Positions 1-8,741 of a stretch of DNA of 64,000 nucleotides are shown piece by piece (position 1 is the stretch's first letter; each line of letters begins with the position of its first letter). The position numbers and the translations under genes are program-made. The notes beneath the pieces were generated by a model. It did no database searches and was not told the DNA's origin. It saw only the letters and a list, made by a program, of their open reading frames with translations. Source of the DNA: Solibaculum mannosilyticum (GTDB taxonomy: Bacteria > Bacillota > Clostridia > Oscillospirales > Acutalibacteraceae). The stretch is taken from contig NZ_AP023321.1 in assembly GCF_015140235.1 (NCBI RefSeq), positions 1,478,501-1,542,500 on the forward strand, written 5' to 3'.

Positions 1-1
1 C

Positions 2-169
2 CTCAAGGAGTATCCTGAATTCGCCAGAGAGGAAATGGGTGATGCCCTCTCTTGTAACCTTCAGCATCGTTTTAACCAGTTGGCGGACACGGTCGGATGG
101 GGCCTTCCTTGTATCCCTATCGCAATGGTCGATGTCCCGGATAGGCATTCTTTGGAAAAACGAGGTTGA
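2..169 (+). CDS. Phage structural protein, C-terminal fragment (cut by window edge)
   Basis: An open frame runs from the window edge to a TGA at 167-169, about 55 residues, with a protein-like composition (begins LKEYPEFAREEMG, ends SLEKRG). It lies directly before the tail-terminator-like gene of a phage tail module, so it is probably a head-tail connector or minor capsid protein. Family cannot be named from the fragment. A second frame is also open here, up to 233, but its composition (many Ser, Arg and Trp) looks less like a protein. Confidence 0.45.
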   Translation, partial: LKEYPEFAREEMGDALSCNLQHRFNQLADTVGWGLPCIPIAMVDVPDRHSLEKRG

Positions 170-219
170 TCGGTTCCAGCGATGTGCAGAAAAAAGACTT
201 TTGTCAGAGGAATGGGATT

Positions 220-615
220 ATGAGTGTATATGACGATGTATTAGCGGCTGTTATTTCTCTCGCTGAGGAGACAAAACCTTACGCGTCCATTGTGATTGGG
301 GCTGTTCCGCCTGCTGACGGCATCTCTATCGCCTGGACAGACGGATTTCCGCTCTCTGTCTTTCGCAACAAGAATGCAGTCATGGATATGACCGCCTCTC
401 TCAACGGCAAGCATACCGATTATTCGGTGGTGAGCGACGCCTTGGGATGCATCCATGAGGCCCTCTCCAGACGAAAACAATATCCGGAATCAGAGAAATG
501 GCAGATCATAGACATTTCTACTAAAAAAGCCCCTCATCCTATAAGTGAGGAGCAAACAGATCAATGTCTCTACGGCTCCAGCCTTAGGGTCAAATTTTAT
601 CTTAGAGGTGATTAA
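220..615 (+). CDS. Phage tail terminator-like protein
   Basis: 131 residues if started at ATG 220, which has an AGAGGA ribosome-binding site 8 bases upstream. An in-frame TTG at 166 overlaps the preceding stop but has a poorer site. The protein directly precedes the tail tube gene and ends (TAA 613-615) exactly where the tube ATG begins, the usual place of the tail terminator that caps the tube and joins it to the head. Predicted alpha/beta protein with no membrane segment. Assignment rests on size and gene order rather than on a motif. Confidence 0.55.
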   Translation: MSVYDDVLAAVISLAEETKPYASIVIGAVPPADGISIAWTDGFPLSVFRNKNAVMDMTASLNGKHTDYSVVSDALGCIHEALSRRKQYPESEKWQIIDISTKKAPHPISEEQTDQCLYGSSLRVKFYLRGD

Positions 616-1065
616 ATGGGCAGATTGCTCACTATGTATGGCATTGAAGCCAGCATTAAAACCGCAGCGGAAGAGGAAACTTGGGCTCCTCTCGACGACG
701 GCTTTGACAACGTCGCTGAGGCCCTGAATGAAACTGTCCAGCAGTACTATTTCCTCAAGGACAAGGGCTTTGCGAGAAACCACGTTACCGGTATGGCTCC
801 GGCTTTTACCCTGACCGGCCGCCGTGTGATCGGAGATCCTGCACAGGATTTCATCTTTGCCGCCAAGTACAAACTGGATTCCAACCGTCAGACCCAGTTT
901 AAATTGACCTATCTGGACAGCTCCAATAAAGCCGTCACCCTCACCTGTGACGTCACTCTCTGCAACATCCAGGAATGGTCCGGTGCCGCTACCGATGACA
1001 GCGCCATTTCGGTAGAAATCCGTTTTGACGGTGCTCCTGAAGTTTCCACTTCTCCCACCGTTTAA
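616..1065 (+). CDS. Phage major tail tube protein
   Basis: 149 residues, starting immediately after the previous stop with ribosome-binding site AGAGGTG. Beta-rich sequence with alternating polar and hydrophobic strands (for example FKLTYLDSS, AISVEIRFDG), fitting tail tube proteins that stack as hexameric rings to form the tail. It is followed by a hairpin terminator before the next tail gene, as expected when tube protein must be made in far greater amount than the downstream proteins. No sheath gene lies next to it in the visible part, so a non-contractile tail is favoured. Confidence 0.65.
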   Translation: MGRLLTMYGIEASIKTAAEEETWAPLDDGFDNVAEALNETVQQYYFLKDKGFARNHVTGMAPAFTLTGRRVIGDPAQDFIFAAKYKLDSNRQTQFKLTYLDSSNKAVTLTCDVTLCNIQEWSGAATDDSAISVEIRFDGAPEVSTSPTV

Positions 1066-1121
1066 AATTCACCTGATATCTAGGACGCATCTAAGCCTAT
1101 ACTAGGACTTTTTAAGCTGTG

Positions 1122-1150
1122 AAGAGGGGTGTAGGTCACCCCTCTTTGTC
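1122..1150 (+). terminator. Intra-operon terminator after tail tube gene
   Basis: Perfect 10-bp stem (AAGAGGGGTG / CACCCCTCTT) with a 5-base loop, followed by TGTCTTTT. It sits between the tube gene and the chaperone gene, all on the same strand, so it probably works as a partial terminator that lowers transcription of the downstream tail genes. Confidence 0.7.
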
Positions 1151-1167
1151 TTTTGGAGGATGAGCTT

Positions 1168-1563
1168 ATGGCAAGAATTGAAAAATCGAAACCTTTTGTG
1201 GATACCTTGGAACTGTCTGATGGAGAAAAGGATCTCCAGATTGAAATCAAATTGGATCTCAATTCCGTCGCCCACCGTTATCGCCCCTGCCAGATTGCTC
1301 TCGTGGAAGCTGAAAAACTTGCTGAACAAAATCCCAATGACCCTGCCTGTTTAAATGCCTATGGTGAGGCTATTTGCAGCATGTTTCAGCTAATATTTGG
1401 AGAAGTGAATACGGAAAAAATTATGGAGTTCTACGAAGATGATTACTCCACCATGCTTCTCGATCTTATGCCCTATCTGGCACAAACCATTGTGCCGGCA
1501 CTGCAAGCCGAACGGGAACGTAAAATTTCCCAGGCAAAACACGCCCGGCGTTTTCTGCGATGA
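1168..1563 (+). CDS. Phage tail assembly chaperone
   Basis: 131 residues from ATG 1168, with GGAGG at 1156-1160. Starting further up at TTG 1153 would bury the ribosome-binding site in the coding sequence. Acidic, helical protein with a basic C-terminus (ERERKISQAKHARRFLR). Position between tube and Gp15/tape measure is that of the chaperone that coats the tape measure before tube polymerisation. Its stop overlaps the next start as ATGA (1560-1563). That overlap could also support a programmed frameshift, as seen in many tail chaperone pairs, but no clear slippery heptamer is visible. Confidence 0.55.
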   Translation: MARIEKSKPFVDTLELSDGEKDLQIEIKLDLNSVAHRYRPCQIALVEAEKLAEQNPNDPACLNAYGEAICSMFQLIFGEVNTEKIMEFYEDDYSTMLLDLMPYLAQTIVPALQAERERKISQAKHARRFLR

Positions 1564-2159
1564 TCTCCCCTCTGTATCTCCCTCTCCCTACTTCGATCTC
1601 CTACCGGGGCCGACGGTATCGGTTGCGACCTTCTTTTGATCGCGTCTTGGAAGTATTCGATGTGTATGGAAAAACAGATTGGGATGACGAACAGAAATTG
1701 CAATACGTCCTTTGGCTGCTGGCGCCTGGCGCTAAAAGATTGTCGTTGGAGGATAAGGCTAAGCTGTTGGAGCAATTGTATCAACTGCTGTTGGACACTC
1801 ACAATAAAATACCCAGTGGTTCCAAATCAATCGATTTCTTGCAGGATGCTCCCTACATCTACGCCGGTTTTCGTCAAGCCTATGGAATCGATTTATACGA
1901 CGTCCAAGGAACACTCCATTGGATCAAGTTTTTGTCCCTCTTCCGAGCCCTGCCGGAGGATACCCGTATTATGGAAATTGTGGATATCCGTACCCGGCCC
2001 CTCCCCAAGCCGAACAAGCACAATGGAGAAGAAATCCGAGCGCTACTTAAGGCCAAAGAGGCGTATAAATTGACCATCACACAAGCCGAAAGGGATGCAC
2101 AGCTCATCAAAGGTCTGCGCAGTATGGCGTCGGTTTTGGAGGGTATGGCTCATGGATAA
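1560..2159 (+). CDS. Gp15-family bacteriophage protein
   Basis: 199 residues, translationally coupled to the preceding gene by ATGA. The N-terminal part carries the pattern of the bacteriophage Gp15 family (short strand-rich start with RGRRYRLRPSFDRVLEVFDV, then DEQKLQYVLWLL), found in Firmicute siphoviruses between the chaperone and tape measure genes. It likely functions in tail assembly, perhaps as the second chaperone. The C-terminus overlaps the next small gene by 8 bases. Confidence 0.7.
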   Translation: MISPLYLPLPTSISYRGRRYRLRPSFDRVLEVFDVYGKTDWDDEQKLQYVLWLLAPGAKRLSLEDKAKLLEQLYQLLLDTHNKIPSGSKSIDFLQDAPYIYAGFRQAYGIDLYDVQGTLHWIKFLSLFRALPEDTRIMEIVDIRTRPLPKPNKHNGEEIRALLKAKEAYKLTITQAERDAQLIKGLRSMASVLEGMAHG

Positions 2160-2292
2160 AGTGAAATGTCCTTATTGTGGATATCGTATGCCCATCCGGA
2201 TGCTGCCCGACGCCTATTGCAAAGGCCTTTTGGTCAAATGCAAAGGGCGAGGATGCGGAAAAATATTTGAAATTAGATTACCGGTCAAGTAG
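2152..2292 (+). CDS. Small zinc-ribbon protein in tail operon
   Basis: 46 residues, overlapping the end of the Gp15-like gene (ATG 2152). Four or five cysteines form a ribbon: CPYC near the N-terminus, then a cysteine near residue 23 and CKGRGC at about residues 33-38. It resembles the small Cys-rich Com-like proteins of Mu-type phages in size and cysteine arrangement, but the family is not certain. Possibly a translation or assembly regulator for the following tape measure gene, which has a weak ribosome-binding site. Confidence 0.6.
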   Translation: MDKVKCPYCGYRMPIRMLPDAYCKGLLVKCKGRGCGKIFEIRLPVK

Positions 2293-2301
2293 TGCCATGC
2301 T

Positions 2302-5070
2302 GTGCCGATGACCACCAAGGTGGTGAATTCGTTGGCAGATGAAGCAAATAGAATCCCTTATAGAATCGAGATTGACAACAGCAGCTTGAATCGGAGTCTC
2401 GATGACGTAGAAAAACAAATTAACAAAAGGGTAAATCAGGTCGAAAAAAACGTCAAAGAGACGGCAAAATCCGTGCTTTCTGAAATCAGCAGCATCTCCC
2501 AGGAAAGCTCGAATGAAATGAATCGCATTGGGGACTCGGTCAATCATCTGAACACGTACATGGACGATATCCAAACCGATTCTATTCTAGTGATCCAATC
2601 GTCCAGTGAAGAGGCCTCTGAAAAGGTGGACGAATTGGGAGACAGCGCCGAGGAAACCGGCGGTAAATTTGAAGGGCTCAAAAAGGCTGGGAAACTCGTA
2701 GGCAGCGCTTTTTCAACCATTGCATCGGCCGCTGTCGATGTCGGTTCAAAGGCCATCTCCAGTGCCACTGATTTGGACAAGGCTATGAACCAGTTTGCCG
2801 CATCCACAGGCATCGGCGAGGAATCCATCGGCGCGTACGAAGAGACTCTTAAGTCCATCTACGCCAACAACTACGGTGAATCCTTTGAGGATATCGCCAG
2901 TTCCATGGAGTCGGTATTGCAGCATATGGACGGGCTGGACAATGCGGATCTCCAAACCATAACCGAATCGGCGCTCACTTTACGAGACGTGTTTGAATAT
3001 GACGTCGGCGAATCGGCGAGTGCTGCTTCGGCTATGATGAACGAGTTCGGCATCTCGGGTGAACAGGCCTATGATCTGATCACCCGGGGCGCTCAGAACG
3101 GATTGGATTCCTCCGGCGAGATGTTGGGACTGATTTCAGAGTCCTCCGGCCAATTTGCACAGGTCGGTCTAAGTGCCGACGATATGTTTCAAATCATTCA
3201 AAACGGCGCCAATGCAGGAGTAACTGATCTCAGCAAGGTGGGAGACGCCGTAGGACAATTGGCTCAGAATGCGGTGAACGGATCGGAATCTACTAGAGCT
3301 GGATTTGAAGCCATCGGTTTAAATGCCGATGAAATGTCCGCTAAGTTCGCCGCCGGTGGAGAAGCCGCCAAAGAAGCCTTTCTTGAGACAAATGAAGCCT
3401 TGGCAAGTATAGACGATCCTTTGGCTCAGAGTCAGGCCGGCATCGCTCTCTACGGCGATATGTGGGGGGATCTCGGCCCTGATGTGATCACTCAGCTTTC
3501 AGACATCACAGATGCGACCTATGACGCCCAGGGTGCTATGAGTGAACTCCAAGAGACCAAGTACGATGACCTTGATTCTATGTTTGATGGTCTCAGCCGC
3601 TCTGTGGATGTCCTTCTCATTCCTCTGGGTGAAAAGTTGATTCCTTTGCTAAAGGACGTCATCGATGCGGTCATGCCCGCTATCCAGAACTCTTTGGGTC
3701 CAATTGTCGAGCAAGTGGCCTCCTTTATCGACACCCTCACCCCTTTGATCACCGAAGTACTGCCCCAGTTTATCTCCATTGGAGAAACCTTGACAGAGCC
3801 TTTGATGGCTGGATTTGAAGCGGCTATGCCGGCCATCGAAAAGGTGGTGGAAGTATTCGCCGAACTGGCCGGGACAGTCCTTCCAATCCTGGCGGAACTG
3901 TTCGCCCAATTGATGGAGCCGTTGGGTAATCTGGTGACGGCCATCATCGAGCCGTTAGGTGATTTATTATTAGGCATCATCGACCCTTTGATGGAAGTCA
4001 TCGAAGCTATTATGCCGCCTCTCATTGACTTTATCAATCAGCTTATCCCGATTTTTTCTGAAGTCGTAGAGGCTATCTTCCCATCTCTGGTGGAGATTTT
4101 CAGTCTCATCGCAGAGCCCTTGGCGGATCTGATCGATCAGATCTTACCTATGATTTTGGATTTTATCCTCCAGCTGCTCCCCCCTATCGCCGATCTGGTG
4201 GAACAAATCATGCCGGTGCTGGTGGAGGTCTTTGAAACGCTTATTCCTCCACTAATGGATTTGATCAGCGCTATCCTCCCCCCTTTGCTGGAGCTCTTTT
4301 CCGCTTTGATCGACCCTTTGATGGAAATTTTAAACGCCATCATGCCCCCTCTGATCGAAATCATTCAAGCATTGCTCCCTCCCATCCAGTCTATTATCGA
4401 AGCGCTTACTCCTCTAATCGAACTGTTCATCAATCTGATGATCCAGGCCATCGAACCGATTATGCCTATTATACAGACATTAATCGAGTTATTTACAAAC
4501 AATCTTTCCGGCGCTATTAGTAACATTACATCGGTATTAACCCCTGTGATCGACGCTTTCAAAAATCTGATCGATTTCATTCAAAATATCTTTACCGGCA
4601 ATTGGGAAGGCGCATGGGAAGCCGTACAAAATATTTTCGGCAACGTCTGGGAAGCCATTAAAAATCTATTCAAGACGCCGGTCAACTGGATCATTGATGG
4701 CATCAATGGTTTTCTCAGCGGCATTAACAGCATCAAGATTCCCGATTGGGTACCTTTGGTCGGCGGTGCCAGCTTCAACATCCCTTTGATCCCCAGACTC
4801 CAGAAGGGCGAAGATTTCGTCATGGGCAACTGGCAACCAGCCTTTCTTGACTACGGAGAACGTGTATTAACACGGGCTCAAAATATCAGATTCACTGCAT
4901 TAGGTGGCCTGGAAGGAATGGAAGCTGCATTGTTTGGCGATTTGTCGGTAGGACATTCTATGCCCATTGTTGTCCAATCGTCTACCCCGGTTTATTTGGA
5001 CGGCAAACTGATCTCTGCTGCTGTCACCCGTCATCAATTTGACGCCGTGAAAGTGAGGCGGTTCAAATGA
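2302..5070 (+). CDS. Phage tail tape measure protein
   Basis: 922 residues from GTG 2302 (ATG 2308 is an alternative; neither has a strong ribosome-binding site). The N-terminal third is coiled coil followed by a TP901-type tape measure core (Ala/Gly/Ser-rich, residues about 140-430). Residues about 446-735 are an unusually regular hydrophobic array with a proline about every 11 residues (units like LPPLLELFSAL and MPPLIEIIQAL). The C-terminal part includes IQNIFTGNWEGAWEAVQNI and a glycine-rich segment typical of tape measures. This protein sets tail length. At about 0.15 nm per residue the tail would be near 140 nm, an inference only. It overlaps the next gene by ATGA (5067-5070). Confidence 0.9.
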   Translation: MPMTTKVVNSLADEANRIPYRIEIDNSSLNRSLDDVEKQINKRVNQVEKNVKETAKSVLSEISSISQESSNEMNRIGDSVNHLNTYMDDIQTDSILVIQSSSEEASEKVDELGDSAEETGGKFEGLKKAGKLVGSAFSTIASAAVDVGSKAISSATDLDKAMNQFAASTGIGEESIGAYEETLKSIYANNYGESFEDIASSMESVLQHMDGLDNADLQTITESALTLRDVFEYDVGESASAASAMMNEFGISGEQAYDLITRGAQNGLDSSGEMLGLISESSGQFAQVGLSADDMFQIIQNGANAGVTDLSKVGDAVGQLAQNAVNGSESTRAGFEAIGLNADEMSAKFAAGGEAAKEAFLETNEALASIDDPLAQSQAGIALYGDMWGDLGPDVITQLSDITDATYDAQGAMSELQETKYDDLDSMFDGLSRSVDVLLIPLGEKLIPLLKDVIDAVMPAIQNSLGPIVEQVASFIDTLTPLITEVLPQFISIGETLTEPLMAGFEAAMPAIEKVVEVFAELAGTVLPILAELFAQLMEPLGNLVTAIIEPLGDLLLGIIDPLMEVIEAIMPPLIDFINQLIPIFSEVVEAIFPSLVEIFSLIAEPLADLIDQILPMILDFILQLLPPIADLVEQIMPVLVEVFETLIPPLMDLISAILPPLLELFSALIDPLMEILNAIMPPLIEIIQALLPPIQSIIEALTPLIELFINLMIQAIEPIMPIIQTLIELFTNNLSGAISNITSVLTPVIDAFKNLIDFIQNIFTGNWEGAWEAVQNIFGNVWEAIKNLFKTPVNWIIDGINGFLSGINSIKIPDWVPLVGGASFNIPLIPRLQKGEDFVMGNWQPAFLDYGERVLTRAQNIRFTALGGLEGMEAALFGDLSVGHSMPIVVQSSTPVYLDGKLISAAVTRHQFDAVKVRRFK

Positions 5071-7133
5071 TTCAGGTGTACATCAATCAACAATTGCGCC
5101 AAGATGTGGCTATCGTCACCGGAGGATCCCTAGAGGAATCCTCCGCACATGCCACATCGTCAGCCGTCTCTATACAGGTGCCGGTGAAGTCCGACGATAT
5201 CAAGGAATGCGATTATCTTCAGCTCTTTGACAATGGTGAAAATGTCTTTTCCGGCATCATCTTAAAGAAAAGCCAGCAGACTTTTGACCGTCCACTGAAT
5301 TGGCGTATCTATGACCTTGAAATGGCCGGCAATTCCGATTTGGTATCCACTGTGTTTGTAGACTTGGCCTTCCCCGCTGGATCCAGCATCCAGCAGATAC
5401 TATTCGGCAACCATAGCACACAATCTTGGTACAGGGCTTCCTCACCTGAATTTCCAGGAATCTTCGAGGAACGCATTGCGAGAGAAAATATCTCTCTGGG
5501 AACTGTAGACGACTTTTCCTCCTTTATCCTAAGTGATCCGGCCTATCTGTGGGGACGGTATGTATCCGATGTGCTTAACGATATGGCGGACATCGCTTCA
5601 GCTTGGTGGGAAATCACCCCGGACCGTGTGTTCAATATGCGGTTCTCATCCAATCGGGACATCCATCCTGTTCCCTTGGATGAGAATTCCGAAGTATTCA
5701 ATCTGTCGGTTTCTAAGGATACTCTGACCTATTACAGCGCCTGCCGCGTTGTAGGCGGAACAGGGACGTCCAGAACATTAAATGTAACCGTGGAAAGTGA
5801 TGCACAAGCACACACGGTCACAAGTATCTGGCGTGAGGACGAGGCAACTCTGACATCCCAGAGTCCCCTGCGTTCAGCGGTATCCATTAGTCAGCTGGAG
5901 GACGGGCATGCACCATCCGATCCGACTATGCTGGGGACTATACAAGTTGGATACAAAGGGTTACACGACGACGACCCCAATTACCAAGCCCTCATGACCT
6001 CTGGCGGCAACTCCATTGAACTGAAGGATGGTTATCAATTCTTACCTTTGTCGGATACCAACCGGATAACAGTTCAGGGCGTGGTGTTCGAGATCGACGT
6101 ATATGCCCGCATCGTCGATCCTGGGCTTACAAAGCAGATTGCAGCCCAGCGGGGTGGGTCTGGCATCATCGAGTATACCATGGAGGACGACTCTATCCAG
6201 GATTTCGGCACGGCTGTGGAAACAGCTCAGACCTTTCTCGCCAATCACGCTCAGCCGGTGGCCGAAATCTCGTTTTCTTGTTTTTATCGTGTCCCTGTAG
6301 GCAAGTTGGTGACAGTTAACCTACCCTATTACGGGATCTTCGGCAACTACCAGGTTACCAAGCTTGTGGCTACAACTGTATTAGACCGGGACGATCAGTC
6401 CGTTCTTCAATACGACATAACCTTGTCCAACGAGACGTACCGGGATCCCTACAAAGAACTCTGGTACACGCCAACCACCACTACTTTTGCTCTGGACAGC
6501 GGTCAGGCTGCCGAAGATGGATTATACATTGACAACAAAATCAATGTCAAATCTTATATCACCGCCTATGCCAGTGAGATCACTACCTGGTCTCTCATCC
6601 AGACACGCGCTGCATCCTGGGAAACGTTTGAGGACATTTATCCATCCTGGCAAATGCTGCAATCCTCTTCCAATCCCTATCCATGGTCAGCCATCCAACA
6701 GCGCTTTTCTTCTTGGAAGATTTTTGAAGGTATCGTGATTTCTTGGGCCTGGTTAGAACAAATACAATTGGAGTGGTATTATTTGGGCAATTATTTGACT
6801 GCATACGGCAAAAAACAAATCTTAAACTATCTCTCCGGTGAAAATCCCGCCGTTTCCACCGACCTATGGGGTGATATCTTAGTGGCTGACGCAAATGGCG
6901 GTACAGAGAAGTTCTCTCCAGAAGATGTATCTATGACCAATAATGGCGGTACCGCCACTTATGTCCTGTTGCCGTCGGATGCTATGTATCAGATCGGTAA
7001 GATTATTGTGCCAGAAGGCAACGTCGAAAATGGATCCCCCATTCTCTCCGCAGATGTGGATATCGATCACCGCTCCGACAATCCTCGGGGACAATTTTCT
7101 CTGACCATTGCCGTCAGGACTACCATTGAATAA
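5067..7133 (+). CDS. Phage tail hub / tail-associated protein
   Basis: 688 residues, coupled to the tape measure gene by ATGA. The N-terminal half is beta-rich and resembles tail hub proteins of the gpD/Tal type (MIQVYINQQL start, FSGIILKKSQ). Residues about 507-570 form a tryptophan-rich segment with two copies of a unit resembling WSxIQxRxxSWxxFE. The C-terminal 120 residues may be a receptor-contact or baseplate domain. No separate distal-tail protein gene lies between the tape measure and this gene, so this protein may combine both roles. Confidence 0.6.
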   Translation: MIQVYINQQLRQDVAIVTGGSLEESSAHATSSAVSIQVPVKSDDIKECDYLQLFDNGENVFSGIILKKSQQTFDRPLNWRIYDLEMAGNSDLVSTVFVDLAFPAGSSIQQILFGNHSTQSWYRASSPEFPGIFEERIARENISLGTVDDFSSFILSDPAYLWGRYVSDVLNDMADIASAWWEITPDRVFNMRFSSNRDIHPVPLDENSEVFNLSVSKDTLTYYSACRVVGGTGTSRTLNVTVESDAQAHTVTSIWREDEATLTSQSPLRSAVSISQLEDGHAPSDPTMLGTIQVGYKGLHDDDPNYQALMTSGGNSIELKDGYQFLPLSDTNRITVQGVVFEIDVYARIVDPGLTKQIAAQRGGSGIIEYTMEDDSIQDFGTAVETAQTFLANHAQPVAEISFSCFYRVPVGKLVTVNLPYYGIFGNYQVTKLVATTVLDRDDQSVLQYDITLSNETYRDPYKELWYTPTTTTFALDSGQAAEDGLYIDNKINVKSYITAYASEITTWSLIQTRAASWETFEDIYPSWQMLQSSSNPYPWSAIQQRFSSWKIFEGIVISWAWLEQIQLEWYYLGNYLTAYGKKQILNYLSGENPAVSTDLWGDILVADANGGTEKFSPEDVSMTNNGGTATYVLLPSDAMYQIGKIIVPEGNVENGSPILSADVDIDHRSDNPRGQFSLTIAVRTTIE

Positions 7134-7143
7134 GGAGGCTTCT

Positions 7144-7878
7144 ATGTCTTACAATTCGAGTACAGAAAACTTGGGATTGCCGCAATGGATTCTTTCCGAT
7201 CCGCCTCAAATGTCGGATTTTAACAGCGCTTTTTCTGCCATTGACGCAGCCTTTGACAAGACACTGGCTTACAAACAGGATCTCACGACTGAGGATTTGG
7301 ACGATATCCAAATAACCGGTATTTATGTACAAAACTATACCTCCAACGCTACCACCGACCGGCACTATCCTGTGAAAGCCTCCGGATGTCTCATGTGCAT
7401 CGGGGGCGAGAACAAGGCCTATCAATACTATATCTGTCAAAATGAAGGCTGCATCTGGATGCGACGCTATAACTCCAAGTCTTGGAGCGACTGGGATCAA
7501 ATCTATCCATCGGTGACCAGCGGCAGCAATGACAACGGTTCTTGGATTAAGTATCCGGATGGTACTATGATTGTCACTCAGAAATATGACATCCATATGG
7601 CTGCTACTACCTATGCCTATCTGGGCGATTACATAGTAGAACATTATTTGCAGTCAGACCCACCTGATTTCCCAATAGCTTTCATGGATGTACCTTACTG
7701 TACATATAGCTTAGAGGGTGCATGGACATTCTGGATTGGCAATAATACACGTGCAGGGGGATCTCCTGCTACAACTACACATTCTGCACGGCTATCATTA
7801 TTGCGTCCCAAAGATACTACACTTGTAACAGAATCCATTACGACCATAACTGTCACAGCTATCGGCAGGTGGAAGTAA
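7144..7878 (+). CDS. Phage tail fibre with knob-like domain
   Basis: 244 residues from ATG 7144, with AAGGAGG at 7133-7139. A start at 7108 would overlap the hub gene and lacks a site. The N-terminus (LGLPQWILSDPPQMSDFNSAF) is a common fibre attachment motif. Residues about 55-125 fit the pyocin-knob pattern (IYVQNY, then YYICQNEGCIWMRRYNSKSW and WSDWDQIY). The C-terminal half is beta-rich and likely binds the host surface. Last gene of the tail module, followed directly by a strong terminator. Confidence 0.7.
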   Translation: MSYNSSTENLGLPQWILSDPPQMSDFNSAFSAIDAAFDKTLAYKQDLTTEDLDDIQITGIYVQNYTSNATTDRHYPVKASGCLMCIGGENKAYQYYICQNEGCIWMRRYNSKSWSDWDQIYPSVTSGSNDNGSWIKYPDGTMIVTQKYDIHMAATTYAYLGDYIVEHYLQSDPPDFPIAFMDVPYCTYSLEGAWTFWIGNNTRAGGSPATTTHSARLSLLRPKDTTLVTESITTITVTAIGRWK

Positions 7879-7926
7879 ATCTGCCGATTAACCTATTTAA
7901 AATTATCCATTTGTCAAAGAGTAAAG

Positions 7927-7966
7927 CAAAACCCGCCCTATCATAAATGATAAGGGCGGGTTTTGT
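7927..7966 (+). terminator. Terminator ending the phage tail module
   Basis: Stem AAAACCCGCCCT(A)TCA / TGATAAGGGCGGGTTTT with a short TAAA loop and one bulged base. The A-rich left and T-rich right flanks let it act on both strands, so it would also end the minus-strand gene at 8075. Confidence 0.85.
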
Positions 7967-8074
7967 CGCCTTTGAGATACTTTTCCATGATCGAAATAAA
8001 GAATGGTTTTTACACGAGGAGTTAAAAACCTTTTTATCACTCACAATCAGAAATCTTGCACATTCTCTTAAAAT

Positions 8075-8614
8075 TCAAGCCTCTAATTGGCAATGTTTTA
8101 CCGATACACTAACAACCTTACCTTCGCATGTCCCGCTGATGGTGACGGTATCCCCTTCCTTTAGATCGGCAAGAGAATCCTTATTTTCCTCATCAAAATA
8201 ACACTGGACTCCTAACAATGCATACTCATTACGCTCGTCTGCAAGCATTACGTAAACCCGATCAGCTACATCTGTCCCAACGCTCTTAACTACACCGGTG
8301 ATTTTGAGCAATTGATCTTTGTATTGATCATCCGCCGCTACTTCATTTTCTTCGTAGGCTGTAATGATATCGACAGCTTTTACCTCAACTGCTTGAGGCG
8401 CCGAACTGGTTTCACTTTCGGCTTTCTCTGAAGAAGAGGAACTTACCGGAGCAGTAGAGCTTACAGAACTAGAAGGGCTAGAAGAATCTGACTGGGATGA
8501 TTCACTATTTTTTGAACCCGATACTGCGCCGATAATTCCCACCACAACGACAACGACGATCAACCAAAACCACCATTTTTTATAAAACGGTTTCTTACTC
8601 TTAGCGTTTTCCAT
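8075..8614 (-). CDS. Membrane-anchored OB-fold (tRNA_anti-like) protein
   Basis: 179 residues. A basic N-terminus (KKPFYKKWW) and one membrane helix (FWLIVVVVVVGIIGAV, about residues 16-31) precede a Ser-rich linker (residues 36-72). A small beta-barrel domain follows (about residues 77-179: VKAVDIITAYEENEVAADDQY, LLKITGVVKSVG, GDTVTISGTCEG), matching tRNA_anti-like OB-fold proteins common in Firmicutes and phages. The domain faces outside. Function unknown. Not obviously part of the phage, being on the opposite strand beyond the terminator. Confidence 0.75.
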   Translation of the reverse strand: MENAKSKKPFYKKWWFWLIVVVVVVGIIGAVSGSKNSESSQSDSSSPSSSVSSTAPVSSSSSEKAESETSSAPQAVEVKAVDIITAYEENEVAADDQYKDQLLKITGVVKSVGTDVADRVYVMLADERNEYALLGVQCYFDEENKDSLADLKEGDTVTISGTCEGKVVSVSVKHCQLEA

Positions 8615-8741
8615 ATCTATTCTCTCTTTCTCTGGTAGTCATCTGCTGGAATCCACCTCATTCTCCCAACAGATCTGTATTCAGTATACCATTGACTTGA
8701 AAGTTTGTATTATGCCAAGAGCTTAATTTCCCACATTTTCT

